A DNA stretch of 64,000 nucleotides from CAYYKK01 sp046351395 (GTDB lineage: Bacteria > Myxococcota_A > Polyangia > Polyangiales > Polyangiaceae), in assembly GCA_046351395.1 (NCBI GenBank), contig JAXLYP010000021.1, positions 62,001-126,000 of the forward strand, written 5' to 3'. Below the pieces are notes generated by a model, which had not been told where the DNA came from, made no database searches, and saw only the letters and a list, made by a program, of their open reading frames with translations. Positions within the stretch are counted from its first letter, which is position 1; each line of letters opens with the position of its first letter. Positions 8,444 through 17,017 of this stretch are shown here, one piece after another. The position numbers were made by a program, and so were the translations under genes.

Positions 8444-10060
8444 ATGAGCTCACCGATTCACATTCTTTTCGGGACCGAGAGCGGCAACGCGCAAGGGCTC
8501 GCGGCGCGCGCGGGCGAGGCGCTCACGAAGGCCGGGCTGCCGAACAAGGTCATCGACATGATGGACTTCCAGGGGGCGAAGCTCCCGGAGGTGCGGCGGC
8601 TGCTCGTCATCACGAGCACGTACGGCAACGGGGATCCGCCCTCGAACGCGGAGGCGCTGCACGCGTTCCTGATGAAGAAGTGCGGGCCTCTGCCGGACAC
8701 GAGCTTCAGCGTGTGCGCGCTCGGGGACACGACGTACGACCGGTTCGCGCAGTGCGGAAAGGACTTCGATCGCCGGCTCGAGGAGCTCGGCGGCAAGCGC
8801 GTGGCGCCGCGCAAGGACTGCGACGTCGACTACGACGATCCGTTCGAGGCGTGGCTCGCGGACGCGATCACGGCGATGAAGATGCTGTCCGAACGAGCTT
8901 CCGAGCCGTCGGTCGAGCCCGCGCCGGCGGCGCCGAGCGTGCCGCCGCTCGCGGTCGACGCGCCGGGGACGCGCCGGAACCCGGTGATGGCGAGGGTGAC
9001 CGCCAACGTCGACCTCGTCGTCCCGCCGAACGAACCGATCGACCCCGCGCAGCGAAAGGAGACGCGGCACATCGAGCTCGAGCTGCTCGGCCCGTTCGCG
9101 TACGAGCTGGGGGACTCGATCGGGATCTGGCCGACGAACGACCCGGTCCTCGTGGCGGATATCCTCAGAGGCCGCAAAGCTCGGTGGGTCCGGGCGAGTG
9201 AAGATCGGGGCCGAGGAGATCCGCTCGCGAGCGCGCTCGCGACGAAGCTCGACGTGGTCCAGCCGGACGTGCGGCTCCTCGAGAAGGTGTACGGAGCGCT
9301 TTCGAGTGAGGAGCGAAAGGCGCGGCTCGCGCGTGAACATGTGATCGACGTCCTCGCGGACGTGAAGGGTGGCCTCGGCGCTTCGGAGCTCGTGTCGCTG
9401 CTTCGACCGCTCGCGCCCAGGCAGTACTCGATCGCCTCGACTCCGCGCGCGAACCCCCGCGCGCTGCACCTCACGGTCGCGGTCGTTCGGTACGAACGGA
9501 ACGGGCGGCCCCGCGGAGGCGTCGCTTCGATCCAGCTCGCGGACCGCGCGCCACCCGGTGCGGAGCTGCCGATCTACCTACACCCTTCGCCGAAGTTCCG
9601 GCTCGCGCCGCCGGACACCGACATCGTGATGATCGGTCCCGGGACGGGCATCGCTCCATTCCGCGCGTTCCTCGCGGATCGCGCGATCACCAAGGGCAAG
9701 GGGCGGAGCTGGCTCTTCTTCGGCGCGCGCCACCGGGCGCAAGATTGGCTGTACCGAGAGGACTTGGAGCGCTTCCAGCGAGACGGAGTGCTCCACGAGC
9801 TCGACGTCGCGTTCTCGCGCGACCAGCCGGAGAAGGTCTACGTGCAGCACAAGATGCTGGCGCGCGCGAAAGAGCTTTGGTCGTGGCTCGAGGGCGGTGC
9901 GGTGCTCTACGTCTGCGGCGACGCGCAGCGGATGGCCGTCGACGTGCACGCAGCCCTCGCGACGATCCTCGAAAAAGAAGGCGGCATGTCGAACCTCGCG
10001 GCCCGCGCGAAGCTCGACGCGTGGATGGACGCCGGAAAGTATCGGAAAGACGTCTACTAG
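8444..10060 (+). CDS. cysJ: Sulfite reductase flavoprotein alpha subunit / NADPH diflavin reductase
   Basis: A 538-aa diflavin reductase passing electrons from NADPH through FAD and FMN. The flavodoxin domain (about 1-150) shows FGTESGNAQGLA, STYGNGDPPSNA and CALGDTTYDRFAQCGK. A Pro/Ala linker leads to the FAD domain (YELGDSIGIWPTN; PRQYSIAST near residue 324) and the NADP domain (GPGTGIAPFRAF near 398; YVCGDAQRMA near 488). It ends RKDVY, close to the usual aromatic terminus. No sulfite reductase hemoprotein gene lies in the window, so the acceptor is not proven and a cytochrome P450-type partner is possible. ATG 8444 follows GGAGAAGGA, which sits on the arm of the upstream palindrome. Confidence 0.9.
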   Translation: MSSPIHILFGTESGNAQGLAARAGEALTKAGLPNKVIDMMDFQGAKLPEVRRLLVITSTYGNGDPPSNAEALHAFLMKKCGPLPDTSFSVCALGDTTYDRFAQCGKDFDRRLEELGGKRVAPRKDCDVDYDDPFEAWLADAITAMKMLSERASEPSVEPAPAAPSVPPLAVDAPGTRRNPVMARVTANVDLVVPPNEPIDPAQRKETRHIELELLGPFAYELGDSIGIWPTNDPVLVADILRGRKARWVRASEDRGRGDPLASALATKLDVVQPDVRLLEKVYGALSSEERKARLAREHVIDVLADVKGGLGASELVSLLRPLAPRQYSIASTPRANPRALHLTVAVVRYERNGRPRGGVASIQLADRAPPGAELPIYLHPSPKFRLAPPDTDIVMIGPGTGIAPFRAFLADRAITKGKGRSWLFFGARHRAQDWLYREDLERFQRDGVLHELDVAFSRDQPEKVYVQHKMLARAKELWSWLEGGAVLYVCGDAQRMAVDVHAALATILEKEGGMSNLAARAKLDAWMDAGKYRKDVY

Positions 10061-10480
10061 GCCCCGACGGCCGCCAGGCGTTTCCGCCGATCCGCTACGC
10101 TCGCTCGCCCGGATTTCGGCGCGAATCAGTGCGGCACGCGCGCTGCTAGGTCCGGGGCAGTCGAACGCGGGGACGCGTACCCGTGATCGACGCAGTCGAT
10201 GCTCGAGCGCCCTCGGCTCGAGCGAGGAGTGTTGGGACGCCTAGGGACGGATGGGAGTGGCGTTCGTCGTCAGCCGGCCGGTTGTCTGACCCGCGGAGTA
10301 GTGTCGGGCGGGCCTGTCGGATGGCGGCGACGGGTACATGGCGGGTTTTGCCTACAGGAGCCATGGTGCGGTGGCTGCCGTGTGCAGCGCGAGCCGGCGA
10401 GACGCTTCTCCCGGCGGGCGGAGCGTGTAGGCGCTCCCGGCGGGCGGACGTGTGCCCGGCGATCGCGGACCTCGCTCCCC
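10061..10480. other. Intergenic region, no gene seen
   Basis: About 420 bases between convergent genes. Reading frames here are short and lack protein-like character. The only structure noticed is a 15-base direct repeat CTCCCGGCGGGCGGA near 10408 and 10434. No clear terminator with a T tract was found. Confidence 0.5.
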
Positions 10481-10924
10481 TCAGGCGTCGGGCGCAACGA
10501 TCAGAAGCTGGGCCACCGCCGCGACGTACAGCGAGAACCCCACGATGAACAGCGTGACCGCGGCCTGAAGGAACGCCGACTTCTTGTTTCGAATCGCGAT
10601 CGCCTTTCTCAGCGTCGCGAGCGCATCCTCTTCCAGGATCTCCGTGATCCACTTCAACCGCAGCACCCCCGCCATCGCTACCGCAGCGGCCGCCAGCACC
10701 AAGACGAGCCCAGCGACGATGCACACCCGCGCGACCACGCCCGTCGCGGCGATCGCGCGCCCCGAGAACCCCGTGACCGTGATCACGATGCCGCTCAGGG
10801 ACAGCATCACTTGCGTCCTCAACACCAGCACGCCGAACTGCGTGTGCACCATCTCGACCGCGCGGAGCGCGTCGCGCTTGCACAGCTCGTAGATCCTCTG
10901 CGCCTCGTCCGCGTCCGCCGACAT
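10481..10924 (-). CDS. Small membrane protein with three predicted TM helices
   Basis: A 147-aa protein. The N-terminal soluble helix starts SADADEAQRIYELCKRDA, then come two hydrophobic helices (about residues 30-50 and 57-80), a charged cytosolic helix with EILEEDALATLRKA, and a third membrane helix (about 118-142). ATG 10924 is preferred over upstream in-frame starts that add a low-complexity Arg/Gly leader. The layout resembles SLATT or PycTM-like (DUF5706) membrane effectors of nucleotide-signalling defence, but no partner cyclase is nearby, so this is only a shape comparison. Function unknown. Confidence 0.6.
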   Translation of the reverse strand: MSADADEAQRIYELCKRDALRAVEMVHTQFGVLVLRTQVMLSLSGIVITVTGFSGRAIAATGVVARVCIVAGLVLVLAAAAVAMAGVLRLKWITEILEEDALATLRKAIAIRNKKSAFLQAAVTLFIVGFSLYVAAVAQLLIVAPDA

Positions 10925-11324
10925 CGGCGCGACCCTAGCACCTCGACCGTCCACCGGATGGGGTCGACGTCCGCCCGACCCTGGGTCGATCCCGCTCCAG
11001 GTCCACTTCCGCCCCCGTACGGGCGCGCTCCTCCACTCGCGCGGATCATCCTCCGACCGCGGGCCCATTGCCCGCGCCGCCCGCCCGCGGCGCCGTACTG
11101 CATGCCGGCGCGCTCCTCACACCTCGCGCGCCCCTCCATGCACCCGCTCGGGCGTGACGGTCCCCTGCATCCCGCCTCCCGCTCGAACTCGCCCGGCATC
11201 GTCGAGAGCGCTCGCGAACCCTCGGCTCACCCGCGCCCTCGTCGGACGGCCGGGATGTCCCGTGATGTTCGGCGCGCGGAGGACGCGCTTGCGGCGCGCG
11301 CGCCCGCGCGACTATCGATCCCTC
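10925..11324. other. Divergent intergenic region
   Basis: About 400 bases between divergent genes, presumably holding both promoters. It is extremely C-rich on the plus strand and no convincing small gene, palindrome or -35/-10 pair was recognised. Confidence 0.45.
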
Positions 11325-11933
11325 ATGATGTCCTCGCGCCTCCGAGCCGCGCTCGCGACCGTCCTCTCGGGCTCCGTCGTCGTCGCATGCAGCGATCCCG
11401 GGAACTCCACGCCCACGCCCGAGGCGACTTCTCAGCCCAAGCTGTTAGGGAACCTCCGGCTGCGGCATCGCGCGTCCGCGTCGCCCAGCGCATCCGTGAG
11501 CGCGCCCCCCTCCAGCGCATCCCCCGCAGCGTCCTCCGCTCCCGCCGCCTCCTCCTCCTCCGGCCCCGCGACCGGCCTCGCGAAGGAGGGCTGCCCCGAG
11601 ACCGAGAAAGGCAAGCGCGCCTGCACCGCCGAGGAGTTCGAAAAAGCCTGGAAAGCAAGCCCCTCCGCGAGCACCTTCCCCTCGGACGCGAAGTACAAAG
11701 TCACCGGCAAAATCACGAAGCTCGAGCCCCGCGACAAGGCGAAGGGGCAGACGGGGGATCTACGCGTCTACATGAAAGCCGATCCCAAAGACGTCGGCTT
11801 CCTCTTCCCCGCCACGAGCAAAGACCTCGACGCCGTTCGCAAGCTCAAGGTGGGCGCCGACGCGACCTTCACCTGCTCCTTCGGCGGCCTCGAGGAGCTC
11901 GGCGCCGTCACCCTCAGCGACTGCTCCCTCTAG
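11325..11933 (+). CDS. Lipoprotein with OB-fold-like C-terminal domain
   Basis: A 202-aa exported lipoprotein. The signal MMSSRLRAALATVLSG ends in lipobox VVAC; ATG 11325 (or 11328) is set by this signal. A Ser/Pro/Ala linker (about residues 45-85) leads to a domain of about 110 residues. It has Cys pairs and the strand pattern YKVTGKITKLEP / LRVYMKADPKDVGFLF / FTCSFGGLEELGAVTLSDC, like the tRNA_anti-like OB fold found in bacterial lipoproteins (PF12869 type). Ligand unknown. It stands alone between a divergent membrane protein gene and a convergent metallo-hydrolase gene. Confidence 0.75.
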   Translation: MMSSRLRAALATVLSGSVVVACSDPGNSTPTPEATSQPKLLGNLRLRHRASASPSASVSAPPSSASPAASSAPAASSSSGPATGLAKEGCPETEKGKRACTAEEFEKAWKASPSASTFPSDAKYKVTGKITKLEPRDKAKGQTGDLRVYMKADPKDVGFLFPATSKDLDAVRKLKVGADATFTCSFGGLEELGAVTLSDCSL

Positions 11934-12012
11934 CGCCCCACGTCCGGCGCGCGCGCCGCGAAGTCGATCGCCCGCCGATCCGCGCTTCGACGCGCGGGGT
12001 GCGCACCGCGCC

Positions 12013-13155
12013 TCAGAGCGGAGGGATCGCCTCGAACGCTCGCGCATCGTGCGCCGGCACGACGATCATCTCCGGGAACGCCTCATGGATCGCCGCGACC
12101 CGCGCGATGTTCGCGCGCACGCCCTCCGGATCCGCATCCGCAAGGCGCCTCGTGAGCCACGGTCGCTCCGCGCGCTCCGTGATGCCCTCGAGTTGCCACA
12201 CCAGATCCCCGATGAGCGCGTACCTCGTCCCCGTCGGGAGCGTGACGAACACCGCCACCGAGCCCGGCGTGTGCCCCGGCGTCGGCACGACGACGATCGC
12301 TCCGTCCCCGTACACGTCGAAGCTCCGCGCGAACCCGAGGTACGGCACGTCCGAGAACTCGAACGTCTCGTACCTCACGCCCGCGATCCCCCGCGTCAGC
12401 GCCATCACCTCGCCGCCCTCCTCGATGAACCCGCGCTCCTCCCGCGTGACCCAAACCGGGACGTCCCCCAGCCCCGACAGCCCGCTCGCGTGGTCCCAGT
12501 GCGCGTGCGTCAACAGCACGCCCGCCAGCGCGCCCCGATCGTACCCCGCCGCATCCAGCTGCTCCGCCGTCGACCGCTTCCGCTCGTACGCCGTCATCCA
12601 GCGGAACAGCGCCGGGAACGCCTTCATTTGCGCGTCGATGTCCGCTCCCAGCCCCGTGTCCACGAGCACGTCCCCCTTCGGGTGACGCACGAGGATCGCG
12701 TTCATCGCGAACTCCCTCGCGTCGAACATCGATCCGCCCCGGTACGCGAACGCCGCCGATCGATGCACCACGCCCGTCTCGATGCGCACCATCGTCATCC
12801 CCTCCGGGGGATGCGCCTCCGGCAGCGCTCCCGTGAACCGCGGCGCCCCCGGGATCGGCGCGCTCACGTGCGTCGTCAGGTACACCACGACCAGCGCCGC
12901 GCCCGGCACGCCCACGAGCCCCAGCCATCGACGCGCGCGCGTCGCCAGCACCAGCGCGAGCACCGTCACGCCCACCGCGCCCACCAACGCGGCCCACATC
13001 GCGCCGCTCGGTCCCCGCGCCGCCATCGACGCCAGCGCGAACCCCACGAGCGTCGGCGCGATCCCCGCGGCGACACCCACCGCGCCCACGTACGCGCGGC
13101 CCCCCAAATAGACTCGACCCCGATAGACGCGCTCGCGTTCGACCGGGGTCGTCAT
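12013..13155 (-). CDS. MBL-fold metallo-hydrolase with N-terminal membrane segments
   Basis: A 380-aa protein. Three hydrophobic helices occupy about residues 20-105. They are followed by a metallo-beta-lactamase domain: AILVRHPKGDVLVDTG, then LTHAHWDHASGLSGL with the HxHxDH zinc motif, TPGHTPGSVAVFV, LIGDLVWQ, and a late PAHDARAF. The domain is of the N-acyl-homoserine-lactonase-like kind, but the membrane part is unusual for a soluble lactonase. The ATG at 13155 lies 36 bases downstream of the atpE stop on the same strand, so it may be read from the ATP synthase transcript. Substrate unknown. Confidence 0.82.
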   Translation of the reverse strand: MTTPVERERVYRGRVYLGGRAYVGAVGVAAGIAPTLVGFALASMAARGPSGAMWAALVGAVGVTVLALVLATRARRWLGLVGVPGAALVVVYLTTHVSAPIPGAPRFTGALPEAHPPEGMTMVRIETGVVHRSAAFAYRGGSMFDAREFAMNAILVRHPKGDVLVDTGLGADIDAQMKAFPALFRWMTAYERKRSTAEQLDAAGYDRGALAGVLLTHAHWDHASGLSGLGDVPVWVTREERGFIEEGGEVMALTRGIAGVRYETFEFSDVPYLGFARSFDVYGDGAIVVVPTPGHTPGSVAVFVTLPTGTRYALIGDLVWQLEGITERAERPWLTRRLADADPEGVRANIARVAAIHEAFPEMIVVPAHDARAFEAIPPL

Positions 13156-13190
13156 GATTCATCCCGAGGGCAGAGCCCCCGGGTCCACCC

Positions 13191-13553
13191 TCACTGCGGG
13201 ACGACCTTCGTCCAGAGGAGGATCGCGATGAGGAACGCGAACAGAACGAGCGACTCGATCAGCGCGAGGCCGAGAATCATCGGCGTCTGGATGCGCGCCG
13301 CGGCGCCCGGGTTGCGCGAGATGCCCTCGAGCGCGGCCGCAGCCGCTCGGCCCTGTCCGAGCGTGCCACCGAGCGCGCCCAGGCCGATCGCCAGACCGGC
13401 CGCGATGCCGATGCCGACGTTGCCGTCGTTCTTGTTGGCCTGCACCTGCTGCGCCGCCTGCTGCGCGAACGCCGACATCGGGACGAGCAGGGTCACGATG
13501 CACGCCGTGAGGAAGAGGGGCAGCTTGGTCACCAGCTTGGTCAATCGCGACAT
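13191..13553 (-). CDS. atpE: F0 ATP synthase subunit c
   Basis: 120 aa: the usual hairpin of two membrane helices, plus an N-terminal extension that looks like a cleavable signal (hydrophobic stretch, then MSAFAQQ at about residues 26-32). Helix 1 has the Gly-rich GLAIGLGALGG and GQGRAAAA. The loop ISRNPGAA links to helix 2, where LALIESLVLF carries the ion-binding Glu. A Gln at the GQG position and Ser after the Glu partly match the sodium-type signature, while the later Thr and Tyr of that signature are Leu and Phe. Minus-strand atp run, 125 bases after atpB. Confidence 0.93.
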   Translation of the reverse strand: MSRLTKLVTKLPLFLTACIVTLLVPMSAFAQQAAQQVQANKNDGNVGIGIAAGLAIGLGALGGTLGQGRAAAAALEGISRNPGAAARIQTPMILGLALIESLVLFAFLIAILLWTKVVPQ

Positions 13554-13678
13554 CCGACTCGGCTCCTTGTGATCGCCGCAGGTCGCGGCAAGAATCTCGG
13601 TGAGAGTTTGGCGGCGCTTCTAAACCGAAACGCGCTACTTGGAAAGATGAAACTTCGGGGAGAGGTCCAGCGCGGGAA

Positions 13679-14533
13679 TCAGTGATGCTCCGCGTGCATG
13701 TCTTCCGTCGCTAGGGCGATGTAGACGGCCGTCAAGAGCGAGAACACCAGGCCCTGCACGAGGCACACGAGGATGCCCAGGAGGGCGACAGGCACCGGGA
13801 CGAAGATCGCGATGAGGCCGATGAACGTCGACGCGAGGAGGTGGTCGACCGCGATGTTGACCATCAACCGGATGCTCAGCGTGAGCACGCGCATGAACGT
13901 CGAGATCACCTCGATCGTAAAGATCAGCGGCGCGAGGTACCACTTCGGACCCGCCATGTGAGCGAGGTACGCGAGGCCGTTCACGCGGAACCCGTGGTAG
14001 TTGAACACCAGGAACACGACGACCGCGCACCCGAACGTGATGTTCAGGTTCGACGTCGGCGACCCGAACCCCGGGATCAGACCCATCAGGTTCGAGAAGA
14101 TGATGAACGCCGCCGACGCCCCGATGAGCGGGAAGTGCTGCCGCGCCCGCTCCTGCCCCATCACGTCCTTCGTCAGCGTGTAGAAGTAGCCGAAGAAGAC
14201 CTCGAACACCGTTGTGAGCGTGAACCGATCACCCGGCACCACGGACGCCTTCGCGTCCTTCAGCTTGGAGCGCGCCATCAACGCGAGCACCACGAAGATC
14301 ACGATGTATACGAGGCTCGTGATGATCGGCTCGAACGAGTGCCACGTCGGCTGCCAGTCGTAGTGCGGCTTCAAGTGCGCCGGGTCCGGCGGATCGAGGA
14401 GCGACTTGCCCAAGATTCCGTCCCCGAGCGTGCTCGGCTTGAGCGGCATGTCCTCGGGCTTCGGGTGCTTGTTCGACCCGAACCCCTCGATCTGCGCGAT
14501 GAGGTACGTGAGCCAAGTCGTGTGCTTCGGCAT
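13679..14533 (-). CDS. atpB: F0 ATP synthase subunit a
   Basis: About 284 aa, stator channel subunit of the F0 motor. It has a long N-terminal periplasmic part, then TM helices (SLVYIVIFVVLALMAR first). The essential Arg lies in LTLSIRLMVNIAVDHLL, and IFSNLMGLIPGFGSPT and YHGFRVNGLAYLAHMAGP are family motifs. It ends in ALATEDMHAEHH. ATG 14533 has an AGAAGG ribosome-binding site eight bases upstream; a GTG at 14554 in frame is the alternative. Gene order atpZ-atpI-atpB-atpE is as expected for an F0 cluster; the F1 genes are not in the window. Confidence 0.93.
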   Translation of the reverse strand: MPKHTTWLTYLIAQIEGFGSNKHPKPEDMPLKPSTLGDGILGKSLLDPPDPAHLKPHYDWQPTWHSFEPIITSLVYIVIFVVLALMARSKLKDAKASVVPGDRFTLTTVFEVFFGYFYTLTKDVMGQERARQHFPLIGASAAFIIFSNLMGLIPGFGSPTSNLNITFGCAVVVFLVFNYHGFRVNGLAYLAHMAGPKWYLAPLIFTIEVISTFMRVLTLSIRLMVNIAVDHLLASTFIGLIAIFVPVPVALLGILVCLVQGLVFSLLTAVYIALATEDMHAEHH

Positions 14534-14615
14534 GAGGCGCGCGCCTTCTAGCACAACGCGCGGGCGGAGCCGCGCCAGAATCGAGCGCCGCCCGCGCGCT
14601 CGCCAAAAATGGGCT

Positions 14616-15107
14616 TCATGAGGCCTCCTTGCCGGAGGGCTTCGGGCGGAACAGCGTCCCCAGCGTGATCCCTATCGGTAGCGCCGCGAACCCTAGGGCG
14701 ATTCCGTACGCCGAAACACCCCCCCGCGTCACCAAAAGGTAGACGCACGCGAACAACCCCACGAGCTTCAGCGACCCCAGGACCGCCCACGGCGCCGCTT
14801 GGCCCTTCTGGGTCATGAACGCCTGTACGAGCCGCGCGAACAACACGAGGTTCAGCACCGCGAGCGCGGCCCCCACGAGCGCGGCCACGCCCACGGACGG
14901 TCCGAACCCCACCGCCGCGCCGATCGACAGCACCACGCCGCTCCCCACGATCGCGAGCGTCACCGCGCGGATCGTCCGCTGCGCGTCCGCCGCGGCCTCC
15001 GCGGCGAGCCTCGGATCCTCCGGCTCCTCCATCCGAGGAGGCTCCGGCGGGGCCTCCTCCTTCGGATCCTCATCGCTTGGTGGCGGCGCTGCGTCGTTCG
15101 CTTCCAT
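14616..15107 (-). CDS. atpI: ATP synthase subunit I
   Basis: A 163-aa membrane protein with an acidic Pro/Glu-rich N-terminus (about residues 1-40) and four hydrophobic helices (VTLAIVGSGVVLSIGAAV, VGVAALVGAALAVLNLVLF, WAVLGSLKLVGLFACVYLL, YGIALGFAALPIGITLGTL). This is the AtpI-like chain that helps assemble the c-ring or brings in Mg2+. It sits directly before atpB and its start overlaps the end of the upstream atpZ-like gene by 38 bases. Confidence 0.82.
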   Translation of the reverse strand: MEANDAAPPPSDEDPKEEAPPEPPRMEEPEDPRLAAEAAADAQRTIRAVTLAIVGSGVVLSIGAAVGFGPSVGVAALVGAALAVLNLVLFARLVQAFMTQKGQAAPWAVLGSLKLVGLFACVYLLVTRGGVSAYGIALGFAALPIGITLGTLFRPKPSGKEAS

Positions 15108-15516
15108 CGTCCTCTTCCTGCGTGCCGTCCTCGTCGTCCGCGCCGATCACCGGGTCGCCCACCGGCTCTCCCTGCGCGCGCCTCTGGTCGCGCTCCGCGC
15201 TCGACTCGTAGAGCGGCGCCGGGTTCCCCTCCTCCCGCTCCTCCTTCTCCGCGACCTTCCGGAGGAGCCGCGTCACCCGGACCACGGCCTTCACCGCGAC
15301 CACGATGCCGAGGCCGAGCCCCACGAGGAGCAGCACGGGGGACGTGTTCCACCGCTTGTCCAGCCACCACCCCAAGAGCCCCATGAGGCCGATCGAGAGC
15401 GCGATCTCCAGCCCGATCGTCCCGAACCCCGCGAGGCCTCGGTACATCTCGACTTGGCGCTCCGTGATGCTCTTCTTCTGACCGAGCGGGCGCTTCCCCT
15501 CCGTCGCGCGCGTCAC
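15070..15516 (-). CDS. atpZ: AtpZ/AtpI-type F0F1 ATPase accessory protein
   Basis: A 148-aa protein with two hydrophobic helices: YRGLAGFGTIGLEIALSIGL, then LLGWWLDKRW and VLLLVGLGLGIVVAVKAV, which is the AtpZ pattern (putative Ca2+/Mg2+ channel or assembly factor of ATP synthases). A charged Glu/Arg/Asp-rich tail follows. The frame is open through the upstream genes, so the start is set by GTG 15516, which overlaps the rdgB stop as GTGA. It links the rph-rdgB pair to the ATP synthase genes in one transcript. Confidence 0.82.
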   Translation of the reverse strand: MTRATEGKRPLGQKKSITERQVEMYRGLAGFGTIGLEIALSIGLMGLLGWWLDKRWNTSPVLLLVGLGLGIVVAVKAVVRVTRLLRKVAEKEEREEGNPAPLYESSAERDQRRAQGEPVGDPVIGADDEDGTQEEDDGSERRSAATKR

Positions 15517-16184
15517 GGCGCGCCCCGCTTGTTCGCGAGCGCGGCGATCGCGCTCGCCTCGCGCTGCCTCGCCTCCACCATCGCGGAGATGCGCTCCTTC
15601 ATCGAGCGCAGCGCGCGCCCGCGGTGGCTCATCGAGAGCTTCTCCTCCGTCGTCAGCTCCGCGAACGTGCGACCCGTCTCGTCCACGACGAACAGCGGGT
15701 CGTACCCGAACCCGCCCGTGCCGCGCCCCTGGTGCGCGATCCAGCCCTCGCACGCGCCCTCCGCGATCACGGGCTCCTCGTCGCTGAACGGATCCCAGAG
15801 CGCCATCACGCACCGAAACCGGGCGCGCCGCTCGATCGACGGGATGTCCAGCAGATCGGCGAGCAGCTTCGCGTTGTTCTCCGCGTCCGTCGCCCCGTCC
15901 CTCGCGAACCGCGCCGAGCGCACGCCCGGGCGCCCGCCGAGCGCCTCCACCTCGAGGCCCGAGTCGTCCGCGAGCGCGACCAGGTGCGTCGCCTCCGAGA
16001 CCGCGCGCGCCTTGATCACCGCGTTCTCCTCGAACGTGAGGCCCGTCTCCTCGATGGGCGGCGCGTCCTTCAGGATGTCCGCGACCGACGTCAGCCCGAT
16101 CGGGAGCCCCTCCAGAGCGGCGCGGATCTCCGCGACCTTTCCCGGGTTCCGCGTGGCGACGACGACGGTCATGATCGGAAGCAT
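15513..16184 (-). CDS. rdgB: Non-canonical purine NTP pyrophosphatase (RdgB/HAM1)
   Basis: 223 aa. It hydrolyses ITP, dITP and XTP to monophosphates and so keeps damaged purines out of nucleic acids. Family marks: VVVATRNPGKVAEIRAAL at the N-terminus, FEENAVIKARAVSEAT, ALADDSGLEVEALGGRPGV, GTGGFGYDPLFVV, TFAELTTEEKLSMSHRG and the final helix. ATG 16184 is used; ATG 16172 is possible. It lies ten bases after rph, a pairing common in many bacteria, and overlaps the atpZ-like start. Confidence 0.94.
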   Translation of the reverse strand: MLPIMTVVVATRNPGKVAEIRAALEGLPIGLTSVADILKDAPPIEETGLTFEENAVIKARAVSEATHLVALADDSGLEVEALGGRPGVRSARFARDGATDAENNAKLLADLLDIPSIERRARFRCVMALWDPFSDEEPVIAEGACEGWIAHQGRGTGGFGYDPLFVVDETGRTFAELTTEEKLSMSHRGRALRSMKERISAMVEARQREASAIAALANKRGAP

Positions 16185-16193
16185 CGATGTTCT

Positions 16194-16976
16194 CTAGGGC
16201 GCGCCGCCCGTGACGAGGAGGGACGAGAGCTCCACCCCGGACGCGCCCAGCGCCTCCCGCTGCACAGCCGCGAGCGAGCGCACGCCCTCCATCCCGAGAT
16301 CGATCATGCGGTCGAGCTCCGACCTCGGGATCGCCTCCCCCTCCGCCGTGCCCTGGACCTCCACGATCGCACCCGCGCCCGTCGCGACGAGGTTCAGGTC
16401 GACGCGCGCCGCGCTGTCCTCCGTGTACACGAGGTCGAGCGCGAGCCCCTCCCCGCCGCCCTCGAGCATCCCCACCGAGATCGCCGCCACCTGATCCCTC
16501 AGGACCGGGGTCGTGAGCGCGCCCGACGTTCGCAGCTTCGCGAGCGCGAGCCCGAGCGCGACGAAGCTCCCCGTGATGGAGGCCGTGCGCGTGCCCCCGT
16601 CCGCCTCCAGCACGTCGCAGTCGATCGCGATCGTCCGTTCGCCCAGCTTGTCGAGCGCGACCGCGCTCCGCAGCGCGCGCCCGATGAGGCGCTGGATCTC
16701 CTGCGTGCGCCCGCTCGGCGCCTTGCCCCGCCCATCCCGCGACTCGCGTCGCTGCGGGCTCGATCGCGGGTGCATCTGGTACTCCGCGGTGATCCACCCC
16801 GTCCCCCGGCCCGCCATCCACTGCGGAACGGACGCGTCGATCGACGCCGTGCAGAGGACGACCGTCCGCCCCGCGCGATAGAGCACGCTGCCCTCCGCGT
16901 TGCGCTGGAAGCCCGGGACGATCTCCACGCGCCGGTGCTCGCGCGGTCCGCGCCCATCCGCTCTCGTTGCGACCAT
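16194..16976 (-). CDS. rph: Ribonuclease PH
   Basis: 260 aa, phosphorolytic 3'-5' exoribonuclease that trims tRNA 3' ends as a hexamer. Marks: RADGRGPREHRRVEI, FQRNAEGSVLYRAGRT, GWITAEYQMHPRSSPQR, IQRLIGRALRSAVAL, IAIDCDVLEADGGTRTASI, DQVAAISVGML, DLNLVATGAGAIVEVQGTAEG. Size and motif order fit full-length RNase PH. First gene of the minus-strand run that continues through rdgB and the ATP synthase genes. Confidence 0.95.
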   Translation of the reverse strand: MVATRADGRGPREHRRVEIVPGFQRNAEGSVLYRAGRTVVLCTASIDASVPQWMAGRGTGWITAEYQMHPRSSPQRRESRDGRGKAPSGRTQEIQRLIGRALRSAVALDKLGERTIAIDCDVLEADGGTRTASITGSFVALGLALAKLRTSGALTTPVLRDQVAAISVGMLEGGGEGLALDLVYTEDSAARVDLNLVATGAGAIVEVQGTAEGEAIPRSELDRMIDLGMEGVRSLAAVQREALGASGVELSSLLVTGGAP

Positions 16977-17017
16977 GACGGGCCTCTAGCACGACGTCGC
17001 CGCCCCGGACACGCGCG

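Noticed and set aside
10408..10448. 15-base direct repeat CTCCCGGCGGGCGGA, two copies 26 bases apart
   Set aside because: Only two copies and simple GC-rich composition; not a CRISPR array or a supported operator.
12049..13572. Plus-strand frame of 507 codons
   Set aside because: Arg/His/Pro-rich antisense of the MBL gene and atpE; no domain or signal.
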